A stretch of 64,000 bases of DNA from Xanthomonas sp. (lineage in GTDB: Bacteria > Pseudomonadota > Gammaproteobacteria > Xanthomonadales > Xanthomonadaceae): the NCBI RefSeq assembly GCF_017163755.1, contig NZ_JAFIWC010000026.1, positions 1 to 64,000 on the forward strand, written 5' to 3'. Numbering within the stretch: the stretch's first letter is position 1; each line of letters starts with the position of its first letter. Below, piece after piece: positions 1-8,966 of this stretch. Both the position numbers and the translations under genes were made by a program. The notes under the pieces are model-generated. The model was not told where the DNA came from, ran no database searches, and saw only the letters and a list, made by a program, of their open reading frames with translations.

Positions 1-97
1 GGGCGGTCGTGGGGGACGCGCGGCAGCGATGGCCTGGCTTGGGCCTGCAACGGTCGCGGATCGCTCGCCCCTGCGCCGGGCGGAGTTCGTTCACAAA

Positions 98-122
98 GAG
101 GCCATGCGCAGTGCATGGCCTC
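98..122 (-). terminator. Hairpin terminator after the secreted protease gene
   Basis: A 10-bp perfect stem (GAGGCCATGC and its complement) encloses a 5-base loop. Read on the minus strand it lies just past the protease stop codon and is followed by TTTGT, so it resembles a weak intrinsic terminator. Confidence 0.6.
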
Positions 123-157
123 GAGAACGCGCCGCCGCCGCGGCGCATCGGCGCCGG

Positions 158-1549
158 TTACGGGCTCAGGTAGGTCTGGATGCTCGAGTACACGTCGGAG
201 AAGCGCGAGTAGTAGTCCGGATCGCTGGGTGCGGAGCAGTACGAGTAGCCGCCGTACAGGCCGCCGCGCAACTGGTAGGCGCCGGAGCTGTTGACGGTGA
301 ACAGGCCCGAGCCGGAGGACCCGCCCTCGGTGACGCCGCTGGTCCAGACCACGCGGTACAGCGGCGACTTGCCGTCGATCGAGGTGGACAGGCCGGTGAC
401 GCTGCCGAGCGAGTACTTCTTCACGTCGCCGGCCGGGTGGTGGATGCCCTCGATCGCGGTACCGGTGGAGCCGATCGCCGCGCTGTTCCAGCCGGCGTAG
501 AACGCGCCGCTGGGCGGGGCGGTCTTCAGTTCCAGCAGCGAGGTGTCGCGGGTGGTGTTGGCATGGCGCAGGTAGGCGCCGCCGGTGAGCGTGGTGTACG
601 CCGAATTCACCGTCGAGCCGTTGCAGCTGGTCGCGTCGTAGAACCAGTAGGTCTGCAGGGTGTTGGCCACGGTCTGCGTGCTGATGCAGTGCGCGGCGGT
701 CCAGAACAGGTACTTCTTCGGCGAATGGCTGTTGTTGAGCAGGGTGCCGGTGCACAGGTACGAGCCGGCGCTGGTGCTGAACACCATGCGCGCCACCGAC
801 TTGGCCGCCGAGGTGAAGCCGCTGCTGGGGTTCGTCCGGCAGACGATGTCGCGCTCGCACGCATCACTCTCGCCGATCATCGGCCGCATCATTTCCTCGC
901 TGGCCACCGGGTTGATGTCCAGATGCGAGATCTGCGGAATCCTCAGTGCGAAGCCCTGCGGATACTGCCCGGCCGGCAACTCGATCTCCACCAGCAAGGT
1001 CGAACCCGACACCGCGGCCGACCAGCCGGGCTCGGCGCCGGCGAAGTCGGTACCGCGCTGCTCGAACACGCGCCCGTCGTCGCCGGCGAAGCGCAGCACC
1101 GCCTGCGACGGATCGCCCGGCTGCGCGCCGGCGCCGCTGAGCTGGATCGCCGCGCGCAGCGCCGAGGCCCCGGCCGAGGCGATTTCGAAGCTGGTCACCT
1201 GCGCGCCGCTGGGCAGCGGCTGCCAGCTCAGGCGGCGCAGATTGACCGCCGGGCTGGCGATGTCGCGGGAGAAACCGATCTGCAACGGCAGGCCCTGCTT
1301 GACCTGTTCGCCACGCAACCGCTTCATCTTCGCGGCCTGGTCGGCGCTCGGCGCGGCCAGATCGATCAGGCGCGGGGCACTGCGGCCGCCCAGCCGGGCG
1401 CTGCGCAGTTCGGCGGCGCCGAGCGCGGTGGCATCGGGCCTGGCTTCGACGGGCGCCGAGTCCATTTCGGCAGCGGGGGGAATGGCGGCCATCGCACCGG
1501 GGGAGATGCTGGCCAGCAGGGCAAGATACAGCGCGTTCTTGCGGTTCAT
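158..1549 (-). CDS. Secreted trypsin-like serine endopeptidase, lysyl-endopeptidase type
   Basis: This 463-residue protein is an exported S1-family endopeptidase. An N-terminal signal peptide (MNRKNALYLALLASIS) is followed by a propeptide-like region of roughly 200 residues and then the protease domain. The triad is visible as His287 in TAAHC, Asp335 in RDTSLL and Ser412 in GGSSGSG. An Asp at about residue 443, 31 residues after the serine, matches the spacing of the Lys-specificity Asp of Achromobacter protease I (spacing recalled from family knowledge), so cleavage after Lys is a reasonable inference. I chose the ATG at 1549 because an AAGGAA Shine-Dalgarno precedes it and the signal peptide begins there; a longer ORF starts at 1612. 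The gene is probably monocistronic. Confidence 0.88.
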   Translation of the reverse strand: MNRKNALYLALLASISPGAMAAIPPAAEMDSAPVEARPDATALGAAELRSARLGGRSAPRLIDLAAPSADQAAKMKRLRGEQVKQGLPLQIGFSRDIASPAVNLRRLSWQPLPSGAQVTSFEIASAGASALRAAIQLSGAGAQPGDPSQAVLRFAGDDGRVFEQRGTDFAGAEPGWSAAVSGSTLLVEIELPAGQYPQGFALRIPQISHLDINPVASEEMMRPMIGESDACERDIVCRTNPSSGFTSAAKSVARMVFSTSAGSYLCTGTLLNNSHSPKKYLFWTAAHCISTQTVANTLQTYWFYDATSCNGSTVNSAYTTLTGGAYLRHANTTRDTSLLELKTAPPSGAFYAGWNSAAIGSTGTAIEGIHHPAGDVKKYSLGSVTGLSTSIDGKSPLYRVVWTSGVTEGGSSGSGLFTVNSSGAYQLRGGLYGGYSYCSAPSDPDYYSRFSDVYSSIQTYLSP

Positions 1550-2201
1550 GAACGTTCCTTCTGTCTGGGAACAACGGGATCCATCCGGCAAGGGTCCGGA
1601 CGATGCGTGCACCAGCGTCCGTGGCGCAGTCCGAGCCTACGCAAATGCACGTGGGTGAAGTCGTGCGCCAGTTCGCGCTAGACGGTCGAATTCGTGGACA
1701 AGCGCGTGCCGTCGGCGTGCATGCGCGAATACCCGGTGGCGTATCGCATCGCGTGCTGTGGAATGGCCATGAGGCCATGAGGCGATGCGCTGTGCGGCGC
1801 GCCGGTATCGGTAACGCCGCAACGCGGCGCGGCGTCGCGAGGGCCGATCGAGAGGATGCGTGCATGCGCGGAGGCGATGCGACAGCGACGCGCCTGGCCT
1901 ACGATCAACGCCGAGCGCCTGCTCGACCGTTCGAGAGGCGCCTGCGGTCGGCATGCCATGCAGGGCGGCTGCGCGGCGTGCATGGCCGGTGGACGCGACG
2001 CTTGGCCGCACCTGCCGAAGGCCGAAGCGGCCGCCCGGTGGGTGAAGGAAATGACGGATCGGAGGTCGCGGTGCGAGAGGCGAACGCAGACCTTCTTCAG
2101 CCGGTTGCCGGGGCCGTGCGGCACGCGCAGCGGGTATCGTGGAATGCCCCTCCCGCCGAGGCGGGAGGGGCGATACGACATCACTCGGCGGCTTCGCGCG
2201 C
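1550..2201. other. Intergenic region without a convincing gene
   Basis: This 650-base stretch upstream of the protease holds only overlapping Arg/Ala-rich reading frames typical of shadows in GC-rich DNA. It must contain the protease promoter, but I cannot place it. The one clear structure is the hairpin at 2146-2171, listed separately. Confidence 0.5.
2146..2171 (-). terminator. Hairpin downstream of the PQQ-propeller gene
   Basis: A perfect 12-bp inverted repeat (GCCCCTCCCGCC / GGCGGGAGGGGC) with a GA centre lies about 30 bases past the stop of the minus-strand PQQ gene. No T-run follows, so it is a terminator or mRNA 3'-end stabiliser by position only. Confidence 0.5.
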
Positions 2202-3836
2202 TTACCGGGGAACGAACTTGTACAGCTTGTGCACGCCGGTGCCGAAGTTGAAGCGGCTGTAGCCGGCGCCCCAGTACAACGCGCCGTCGACGATCGACGG
2301 CGCACTGGCCACCGAACCGCCGGCGTTGAAGTTCCACAGCGTCGCGCCGGTGTCGGCGTTCAGCGCGACCATCGCGCCGGACATCGAGCCGGCGTAGACC
2401 AGGCCGGGCGAGGACGCCACCGGTCCCTGCCCGCCGGCGCCGACCCCTGGCCTGACGGGGTTGACCCCGGGCACCTTCACCTGCCACAGGACCTTGCCGG
2501 TGCCGGCGTCCAGCGCCGCCCACGAACCGGCGTTCCAGGTTTCGGTATTGCCCGGGGCGAGGGTGTAGCTGGTGTTGCTGCTGTTGTTGATCGCAACGTA
2601 GACCCGCGACCTGGACGGATCGAACGACGAGCCCCACTCGATGCCGCCGGTGGTGCCGCCGGGCCCGACCTGGGTGGACCACACGGTCTTGCCGCTGTCG
2701 GCGTCCAGCGCCCAGTAGATGCCGCTCTTCTGCCCGGCGCCGACCAGCGACTGCGGCCTGCCGTTGCGCATCACGGTGAACAGGTTGGCGCCGCCGCCGC
2801 TGAAGTCGTAGTCCGGGCCCTGCGGGTCCTGGCAGACGCCGGCGGTCGGCGCGATCAGGCACGACAGCGACCACGCGTCGGCGCCCTGCAGGCGGCGCGT
2901 CCACACCGGCTTGCCGGTGCGCATGTCCAGGGCCAGCACCGAGTCGACGTAGTTGTCCGGCGCCATGCATGCCAGCTGCGCGTCCTTGTCGCCGTTGGCG
3001 TTCTTGACGCAGCTGGCCACGTCGAGCGGAACCGAGTAGTTGTTGCCGGTGGTGGCGTAGACGCGCCGCTTCAGCGGGTCGATCGCCAGCGTCCCCCACA
3101 CCGAGGCGCCGGTATAGCCCTCGGGCGCGGTGCGGAAGGTCCACAGCACTTTGCCGGTCTTCAGGTCGAGCGCGGCGACGCTGCCGCGGAACGAGAACCG
3201 GTAGCCCGGCGTCGCGCCGGCCCAGTCGCCGGAGGACACGCCCACGTAGACGCGGTCGCCGTAGACCACCGGCGAGGAGGTGATGCGCGCCTGCGGGTTG
3301 GCCTCGACCAGGGTCTTCCACAGCAGCTTGCCGCTCCTCTTGTCGACCGCGATCACGGTGCCGCTGGCCTGGTCGCCGAGCAGCAGCCGGTCCTTGGCGA
3401 TCGCCGGGCTGTTGCGCGACAGCGAGTTGGCATTGCCGGTGTAGTCGGACAGCTTGACCTGCCACACCGCCGTGCCCAGGTCGGTGTCGATGCGGTACAG
3501 CTGCCCGGCCCAGTCCGGTACGTACAGCGCCGAGCCCTGCACGGTCGGCGTGGCGGATACGTCGCCGCGGGTGGTGAAGGTCCAGGCGGTCCTCAGCTTC
3601 GGCGCGTTGAGCGGCGTGATCCGCCATTCGGCCGGCGCGCTGCGGCTGTTGAGGTAGCCGCCGCCCGCGTTCTCCCAGGCGGTGCGGGTGGCGAACGGTA
3701 TGCCGGCGTCGAAGCCGTAGCCGAAGCGCAGGGCGTCGGCGGACGGTTGCGCCGACGCCAGCGCGCTGAGCGCCAGTGCGGGAAGCAGCGACCACCAGGG
3801 GCGGGAATGTAGCCGATGAGCGTATTGCCTGTTCAT
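2202..3836 (-). CDS. Secreted PQQ-type beta-propeller protein (polyvinyl-alcohol-dehydrogenase-like)
   Basis: The 544-residue product begins with a Sec signal peptide ending near LASAQ and then carries repeated propeller blades with the W-x-F/V plus ALDxxTGKxLW pattern (for example LDLKTGKVLWTF, LDAGTGKVLWQV). This is the PQQ-binding quinoprotein fold. The segment SGIYWALDADSGKTVW and a following GG-rich stretch resemble polyvinyl-alcohol dehydrogenases. No CxxCH heme motif is present, so any electrons would go to a separate acceptor. It probably acts in the periplasm or outside the cell on alcohols, but substrate and PQQ occupancy are not shown by sequence. An AAGGA site precedes the ATG. 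It is divergent from the kinase gene at 4182. Confidence 0.8.
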   Translation of the reverse strand: MNRQYAHRLHSRPWWSLLPALALSALASAQPSADALRFGYGFDAGIPFATRTAWENAGGGYLNSRSAPAEWRITPLNAPKLRTAWTFTTRGDVSATPTVQGSALYVPDWAGQLYRIDTDLGTAVWQVKLSDYTGNANSLSRNSPAIAKDRLLLGDQASGTVIAVDKRSGKLLWKTLVEANPQARITSSPVVYGDRVYVGVSSGDWAGATPGYRFSFRGSVAALDLKTGKVLWTFRTAPEGYTGASVWGTLAIDPLKRRVYATTGNNYSVPLDVASCVKNANGDKDAQLACMAPDNYVDSVLALDMRTGKPVWTRRLQGADAWSLSCLIAPTAGVCQDPQGPDYDFSGGGANLFTVMRNGRPQSLVGAGQKSGIYWALDADSGKTVWSTQVGPGGTTGGIEWGSSFDPSRSRVYVAINNSSNTSYTLAPGNTETWNAGSWAALDAGTGKVLWQVKVPGVNPVRPGVGAGGQGPVASSPGLVYAGSMSGAMVALNADTGATLWNFNAGGSVASAPSIVDGALYWGAGYSRFNFGTGVHKLYKFVPR

Positions 3837-4181
3837 GGGTCGTCCTTCATGGGTGCGGTCCCCCCGGCGTTCCGGTGCCCATGGTAGGGGGCGAATTCCT
3901 TGAATGTCAGGTACTTACAAAAAGGTTAGGGTGCCGGCGGCGGCGCCGCCCCGCGCGCGGCGGCGATGTTTGTGCACCCGGCGGCGGCAAACCCTTAAGC
4001 TGCTGCATTGACGCTGGGGAGACGCTGCGATGCCGGGGCTGTGCCGGGAATGGGGTGGGGCGCCGACGTGGTGCCTGCGCGCTGGCGGCGCGTGCGCCGG
4101 CGCAAGGCAGGGCGGCAGCGAAGGGGCGATCCGGCGCGCGCCGTCGGCGCTGCATTGCGGTGCATGCGCCAGGGCGCTGGC
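3837..4181. other. Divergent intergenic region between propeller and kinase genes
   Basis: About 345 bases separate the divergent start codons. An A/T-rich patch at roughly 3890-3930, unusual here, is a likely promoter zone for one or both genes. I see no clear sigma-70 pair and no gene. A longer kinase ORF could start at 4008, but its N-terminus is Arg-rich and looks non-coding. Confidence 0.45.
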
Positions 4182-5315
4182 ATGAACCTGGCCGATTTCA
4201 TCGAAGCCAACATCGAGCCGCTGTGCCGCGACTGGGTGGCCTTTGCGCGCACGCGTGGCGAGGAAGGCGAGGCGATGAGCGCCTACCAGCTGCGCGACCA
4301 TGCCGCGCAGCTGCTCGCCGAGATCGTCGAGGACATGCGCGCGCCGCTGAGCGCGGCGCAGCAGCGGCTGCGCTCGCTCGATGCCGGGCCGGAGACGTTC
4401 CAGGCCGAAGGCGCCGCCAGCCTGCACGCCAGGCAGCGCGCGCAGCACGGCTTCGGCATGGTGCAGCTGGTGTCCGAATTCCGTGCGCTGCGCGCCAGCG
4501 TGCTGCGCCTGTGGAAGCAGTCCGGGCACACGCCGGGACCGCAGGACCTGCCGGACATGACCCGCTTCAACGAGGCGCTGGACCAGATCCTGGCCGATTC
4601 GCTGCGCGCGTTCATGGAAAGCATGGACCAGACCCGGCACCTGTTCATGGGCGTGTTGGGCCACGACCTGCGCGGGCCGCTGTCGACGATCATGAGCTGC
4701 GCCGAGTTGATGCTCGGCGGTGAGGGGCTGGTGCCGCAGGCGCAGGTGCTGCTGCGCAGCGCCCAGCAGATGAAGGCGATCCTCGACGACCTGATGGAGT
4801 TCACCGGCGAGAACCTGGGCGTGGTCAATTCGGTGCGCCCGGAAGCGGCCGTGCTGGACGTGCTGGTCCGCGAAGTGGTCGGCGAGATGGCCGCGATCTA
4901 TCCCAAGCCCGCGGTGCAGGTGAGCGTGAGCGGCGACATGCATGGCAGCTGGGACGCGATGCGCCTGCGCCGGGTGGTGGCGAACCTGCTGACCAACGCG
5001 ATGAAGTACGGCGACGGCGCTGCGCCGATCACGATCGCGCTGACCGGCACCCAGGCCGAAGAGGTCGGCGTGGCCGTGCACAACATGGGACCGCCGATCG
5101 CCGCGGAGAGGCTGGATTCGCTGTTCGAGCCGCTGACCACCACCGCCTCGCTCGACGGCACGCCGCAGCTCGCCGGGGCGAACCTGGGATTGGGCCTGTA
5201 CATCGTCGACCGGATCGTGCGTGCGCATGGCGGGCGCGTCGAGGTCACCTCGTCGGCGCAGTACGGCACCCGTTTCGTGGCGACGCTGCCGCGGCAGGCG
5301 CAGGCCAGCGACTGA
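4182..5315 (+). CDS. Sensor histidine kinase with RsbR-type N-terminal domain
   Basis: The product has 377 residues and no membrane segment, so it is a cytoplasmic sensor kinase. Residues 1-145 resemble the RsbRD N-terminal sensory domain. The H-box VLGHDLRGPLSTI places the phospho-accepting histidine at residue 161; an N-box (NLLTNAMKYGDG) and a G2 box (GLGLYIVDRIVRAHGG) complete the HATPase domain. There is no receiver domain and no response-regulator gene next to it, so it is an orphan kinase. I chose the ATG at 4182 because the RsbRD homology starts directly (MNLADFIEANIEPL); upstream codons are unlike the family. Confidence 0.85.
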   Translation: MNLADFIEANIEPLCRDWVAFARTRGEEGEAMSAYQLRDHAAQLLAEIVEDMRAPLSAAQQRLRSLDAGPETFQAEGAASLHARQRAQHGFGMVQLVSEFRALRASVLRLWKQSGHTPGPQDLPDMTRFNEALDQILADSLRAFMESMDQTRHLFMGVLGHDLRGPLSTIMSCAELMLGGEGLVPQAQVLLRSAQQMKAILDDLMEFTGENLGVVNSVRPEAAVLDVLVREVVGEMAAIYPKPAVQVSVSGDMHGSWDAMRLRRVVANLLTNAMKYGDGAAPITIALTGTQAEEVGVAVHNMGPPIAAERLDSLFEPLTTTASLDGTPQLAGANLGLGLYIVDRIVRAHGGRVEVTSSAQYGTRFVATLPRQAQASD

Positions 5316-5497
5316 GCGCGGGGCGGTGCGCGCCAGCATGGCGCCGATGTTTTGCGCCGTCCTGCGCCGCCTGCATCGCGGCAGCGGCGGCGAGCGCCGA
5401 CGTGGGCTGCGCCGGCATCGGCCAGCGCGACGGGACTTCGCGCGCTGTCGCGATTTGCATTAGGGTGATGCGCTTTCCGACGCGTGGAGGTGGAATC

Positions 5498-6313
5498 GTG
5501 AAACGGCTATCGGTCGCCGCGGTGTTGTCGCTGTCCCTGGGCATGGCCACTGTCGCGCTAGCGCAGGCGGCCCCACCCGCGGCTGCGCCCGATGATGGCG
5601 CGCTGCAAGGCAAGGTGGACCCGCTGTATACGCGCGCGCCGCAGGCGCTGGAACCCAAGGACGTCGCCTCGCTGCAACAGCGGCTGCTGGACTGGGCGCA
5701 GCTGGCGCGCTACCGCGCCGACAACGCGGCGCTGGCGCCGCCGGCGGCAGGCGAGCGACGCGTGGTGTTCTACGGCGATTCGATCACCGACATGTGGGGC
5801 CGCAGCCAGGGCAGCGCGTTCTTCCCCGGCAAGCCCTACGTCAACCGCGGCATTTCCGGGCAGACCACGGCGCAGATGCTGGTGCGTTTCCGCCAGGACG
5901 TAATCGACCTGCAGCCGGCGGCGGTGGTGATCCTGGCCGGCACCAACGACCTGGCCGGCAATACCGGCCTGTCGACCCAGGCGATGATCGAAGACAACCT
6001 CAGCTCCATGGTGGAACTGGCGCAGGCCCATCGCATCGCCGTGGTGCTGGCGTCGGTGCTGCCGGTCAGCGACTATCCGTGGCGCCCGGGCCTGCAGCCG
6101 GCGGCGAAGATCCGCGCGCTCAATGCGTGGATCGAGCAGTACGCGCGGCAACACGGCCTGGTGTACCTGGACTACCACGGCAAGATGAGCAATGCCGACG
6201 GCGGCCTGGACCAGACGCTGGCCTACGACGGCGTGCACCCCACCGCCGCCGGCTACGCGGTGATGGCGCCGCTGGCGCAGCAGGCGGTGGAGCGGGCGCT
6301 GGCGAAGCGGTGA
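5498..6313 (+). CDS. Secreted SGNH/GDSL-family hydrolase
   Basis: This 271-residue exported esterase/lipase-type protein starts with GTG at 5498, preceded by a strong GGAGGTGG ribosome site and followed at once by a signal peptide (VKRLSVAAVLSLSLG to about ALAQA). All SGNH blocks are present: block I FYGDSIT (nucleophilic Ser), block II NRGISGQTT (Gly), block III LAGTNDLAG (Asn), block V YDGVHPTAAGY (Asp-x-x-His). It most likely cleaves ester or acetyl groups of carbohydrates or lipids in the periplasm, but the substrate cannot be read from sequence. An ORF starting at 5402 is longer but lacks the signal at its N-terminus. Confidence 0.88.
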   Translation: MKRLSVAAVLSLSLGMATVALAQAAPPAAAPDDGALQGKVDPLYTRAPQALEPKDVASLQQRLLDWAQLARYRADNAALAPPAAGERRVVFYGDSITDMWGRSQGSAFFPGKPYVNRGISGQTTAQMLVRFRQDVIDLQPAAVVILAGTNDLAGNTGLSTQAMIEDNLSSMVELAQAHRIAVVLASVLPVSDYPWRPGLQPAAKIRALNAWIEQYARQHGLVYLDYHGKMSNADGGLDQTLAYDGVHPTAAGYAVMAPLAQQAVERALAKR

Positions 6314-6424
6314 CCGCAGGTGGCGCGGCGCGTGTCGGCGCCGCGCGCGATCGCAGGCTGGGCGTCGCATGCGGCCATGCGCGTCCGCGGCGCGCCGTGC
6401 GCGCGCGGCGGCGGCCATCCAGGT

Positions 6425-7138
6425 TCAGAAGCGCTCGCCGGCCGGCAGGTAGCGCCATTCGCCCGGCGCCAGCTTGCCCAGCGGGACGCGGCCGATGCGC
6501 AGCCGGCGCACGCTGACCACGTCCAGCCCGACTTCGCCGCACATGTAGCGCAACTGGCCCGGTTGCACGTTCTTGATCGCGAAGCGCAGCCGGTCCTCGT
6601 TCTGCCAGCTGACCTTGCACGGCGGCAGCGTGCGTTGCTGGTAGACCAGGCCATGGGCCAGCCGGATCATGCCGTACGGGCGCAGCTCGCCGGCGACCTC
6701 GACCACGAACTCCTGCTCGATCGACGCATAGTCCTCGTTGAGCCGGCGCAGCACGCGGCCGTCCTGGCTCAGCACCAGCAGGCCGCTGGCCTGCGCTTCC
6801 AGCGGCATCGGCACGCTCAGGCGCAGGAAATGGCGCTTGAGCACGCGGGTATGGAACGCATCGCCGCTGCTGTGCGTGGCCGGCGTGGCCAGCGCCAGCG
6901 CCGCCGCGGTATCCAGGCCGGCGGGCTTGTGCAGCAGCAACGTGGCCGGTTCCACCGCCCCCAGGTGCGCGCCGGGCAGCAGTTCCACCTGCTGCGTCGC
7001 GGTCACCGGTGTCTGCGGCGTCTCCACGATCTCGCCGTCGACCTGCACCCAGCCGCCCTCGATGTACTGCTGCGCCTCGCTGCGCGAGCACTGGACCAGC
7101 GCGGCGAGGTGCTTGTCGAGACGGACGGGAGCGGACAT
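6425..7138 (-). CDS. RluF/RsuA-like pseudouridine synthase homologue with substituted catalytic Asp
   Basis: The 237-residue protein has an N-terminal S4 RNA-binding domain (VRLDKHLA...VDGEIV) and an RsuA/RluB/E/F-type catalytic domain. The family C-terminal pattern is clear (LPPCKVSW, LRYMCGEVGLDV, IGRVPLGKL). In the catalytic loop, where the family has GRLD-x-x-T/S-x-GL, this protein reads PMPLEAQASGLLVLSQDG: the universally required Asp is Glu (GAA codon at 6797-6799) and the GR before it is MP. It may be an inactive RNA-binding paralogue or may work differently. There are no frameshifts, and the rest of the fold looks maintained. Confidence 0.85.
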   Translation of the reverse strand: MSAPVRLDKHLAALVQCSRSEAQQYIEGGWVQVDGEIVETPQTPVTATQQVELLPGAHLGAVEPATLLLHKPAGLDTAAALALATPATHSSGDAFHTRVLKRHFLRLSVPMPLEAQASGLLVLSQDGRVLRRLNEDYASIEQEFVVEVAGELRPYGMIRLAHGLVYQQRTLPPCKVSWQNEDRLRFAIKNVQPGQLRYMCGEVGLDVVSVRRLRIGRVPLGKLAPGEWRYLPAGERF

Positions 7139-7304
7139 GTGCGGACTCTGCGGCGGGGCGGAGAAGTGTACGTGCTGCGGCCGGCGCGCGGCGACCGTGC
7201 CGCGGCCATGGACCTGCGTGGCATCGCAGGTGTCGGCGGACGGAATGCCGACACCCCTGTCGCCTGCCGTGGTGTGTGCCGGAGGCGGTACGCGGCCGTG
7301 CCGC

Positions 7305-7820
7305 TCAGTCCGCCTGCGTGCCGTCCGCGGCGCCGAGCGACAGATGCGTCAGGTACAGGCGCAGGTCGAATTCCAGCTGGTGGTAGTCCGGCGCCATGTG
7401 CACGCACAACTGGTAGAACGGCTTGTTGTGCTCGCTCTCCTTCAGGTGCGCCAGTTCGTGCGCCACGATCATCTTCAGGAACTCCGCCGGCGCGTCGCGG
7501 AACACGCTGGCGATGCGGATCTCGCGGCTGGCCTTGAGCCGGCTGCCCTGTACCCGCGAAACGGCGGTGTGGGTGCCCAGGGCGTGCTTCACCACCTGCA
7601 GGCGGTTGTCGTAGGCCACCTTGTGCAGCGGTTCGGCCTTGCGCAGGTAGCGCTCCTTCATCGCCAGCGTGTACTCGTACAGCTGGCGGTCGTTGCGCAC
7701 CGCATGGGGCTGGCCATAGCGCTTGCGCAGGAACTCGCCCAGGCGACCCTGCGCGATCAGTTCGCGGACCTGGGCCAGCAGCGGTTCCGGATAGCCGGTC
7801 AGGTATTTCAGCGGTTGCAT
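7305..7820 (-). CDS. YgjP-like metallopeptidase domain protein (M48-related)
   Basis: The 171-residue protein carries the zinc motif HELAHLKESEHNKPFY near residues 120-135 (HExxH plus a downstream His), typical of the YgjP/WLM-like metallopeptidases. The ATG at 7820 gives the sensible N-terminus MQPLKYLTGYPEPL; a longer frame from 7853 is Arg-rich. It lacks a signal peptide and is probably cytosolic. It is read divergently from the DUF2058 gene, about 110 bases away. The physiological substrate of this family is not established. Confidence 0.82.
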   Translation of the reverse strand: MQPLKYLTGYPEPLLAQVRELIAQGRLGEFLRKRYGQPHAVRNDRQLYEYTLAMKERYLRKAEPLHKVAYDNRLQVVKHALGTHTAVSRVQGSRLKASREIRIASVFRDAPAEFLKMIVAHELAHLKESEHNKPFYQLCVHMAPDYHQLEFDLRLYLTHLSLGAADGTQAD

Positions 7821-7929
7821 GCCGCCACGATACCGCGCCGCGGCGCGCGCCACGCGCCGGTGGCGGGAACCGCGGCCGCGCGCCGGGTATCATGCGAGCC
7901 GAACGTCAGCCCCGCTCAGGTTTTCTCCG

Positions 7930-8466
7930 ATGCGCAATCCATTGCAGGAACAGTTGCTCAAGGCCGGCCTGGTCAAGAAGAGCCAGGTGGCGCAGGTCGC
8001 GCGCGAACAGGCCAAGGCCCGCCACGGCAAGGCGCCGCCGTCGCCCAGCGCCGAGCAGTTGGAGACCGAACGGCTGCGGCTGGAACGGGTCGAGCGCGAC
8101 CGCGCGCTGGCCGCCGAACGCAATGCGCAGGCGCGCGCGCAGGAGCAGCGCGCGCAGGTGCGGCAGATCGTGGACAGCCACAAGGTCAAGGCCGAAGGGG
8201 AGATCGACTACCACTTCAGCGACGCCGGCAAGATCAGGCAACTGCAGGTCAACCCGGCGCTGCGCGCGCAGCTGATCGCCGGTGCGCTGGTGATCGCGCG
8301 GCTGGACACGGGCTATGCGCTGGTGCCGCGCGCGGTGGTGGAGAAGATCCAGGCGCGCGACCCGCAGGCGATCGTGTTCGATGCCAGCCACGCGGCGCCA
8401 GGCGCCGACGGCGAAGACGACGCGTACTACAGCCGCTTCAAGGTGCCGGACGACCTGATCTGGTAG
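7930..8466 (+). CDS. DUF2058 family protein (YaiL-like)
   Basis: The 178-residue product matches the DUF2058/YaiL family (MRNPLQEQLLKAGLVKKSQ) throughout: a basic, Lys/Arg/Glu-rich, probably helical first half and a compact C-terminal half with EGEIDYHFSDAGKI. The family is annotated as nucleoprotein or polynucleotide-associated, without a proven function. I chose the ATG at 7930 as the conserved start; the longer frame from 7819 is unlike the family. Its last codons and stop lie in a 15-base tandem duplication (8455-8484). Confidence 0.85.
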   Translation: MRNPLQEQLLKAGLVKKSQVAQVAREQAKARHGKAPPSPSAEQLETERLRLERVERDRALAAERNAQARAQEQRAQVRQIVDSHKVKAEGEIDYHFSDAGKIRQLQVNPALRAQLIAGALVIARLDTGYALVPRAVVEKIQARDPQAIVFDASHAAPGADGEDDAYYSRFKVPDDLIW

Positions 8467-8484
8467 GGACTGATCTGGTAGGGA
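8455..8484 (+). repeat. 15-base perfect tandem duplication over a stop codon
   Basis: The unit CTGATCTGGTAGGGA occurs twice head to tail. The first copy contains the final Leu-Ile-Trp codons and the TAG stop of the DUF2058 gene, and the second copy repeats them after the stop. It looks like a recent replication-slippage event with no effect on the protein. Confidence 0.9.
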
Positions 8485-8677
8485 CGCAGCCTGGGGACTC
8501 CGGCGTTGGCGCATGCCGCCGCAGGGCGCCCCGACGCGGCATGCATCGCGCAGTCCGCCGAACGCATCGCTACGCTCCGTTCAAGTCGCTGAATCCACTG
8601 GCCAATGTGAAGCCGCGCGGCATTGCAATGCCGGTGGACGCCCGCATCATGCAAAAAGGTCAAACGCGGAGACGGTC

Positions 8678-8944
8678 ATGGCGACAGGATGGGCGGGCGA
8701 CGGCGCGGTGCAGGACCAGATCGATGCCACCGTCGACGATGCGATCAAGCGTGCGCGCAGCCAATTGCCGCAGGGGCCGAGCCTGAGCCAGTGCGAGCAG
8801 TGCGATGCGCCGATTCCCGAGGCACGGCGCAAGGCCGTGCCCGGCGTGCGGATGTGCGTGGCCTGCCAGGAGGCGCACGACCGCGAGCAGCAGGAACACA
8901 GCGGCTACAATCGCCGCGGCAGCAAGGACAGCCAACTGCGTTGA
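8678..8944 (+). CDS. DksA/TraR-type C4 zinc-finger protein
   Basis: This 88-residue protein ends in the DksA/TraR-like zinc finger, with Cys-x2-Cys (CEQCDAPIPEARR) and a second Cys-x2-Cys (CVACQ) near residues 40 and 63. It is short like E. coli YbiI and lacks the long coiled coil of full DksA. Such proteins may bind the secondary channel of RNA polymerase, but that is inference. The ATG at 8678 follows a GGAG site at suitable spacing. Confidence 0.85.
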   Translation: MATGWAGDGAVQDQIDATVDDAIKRARSQLPQGPSLSQCEQCDAPIPEARRKAVPGVRMCVACQEAHDREQQEHSGYNRRGSKDSQLR

Positions 8945-8966
8945 GCCGGCTGCGGGCAGGCGCCGC

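Noticed and set aside
1550-2201. Small genes in the 1.6-2.2 kb gap.
   Set aside because: Arg/Ala-rich composition, no ribosome sites and no family likeness.
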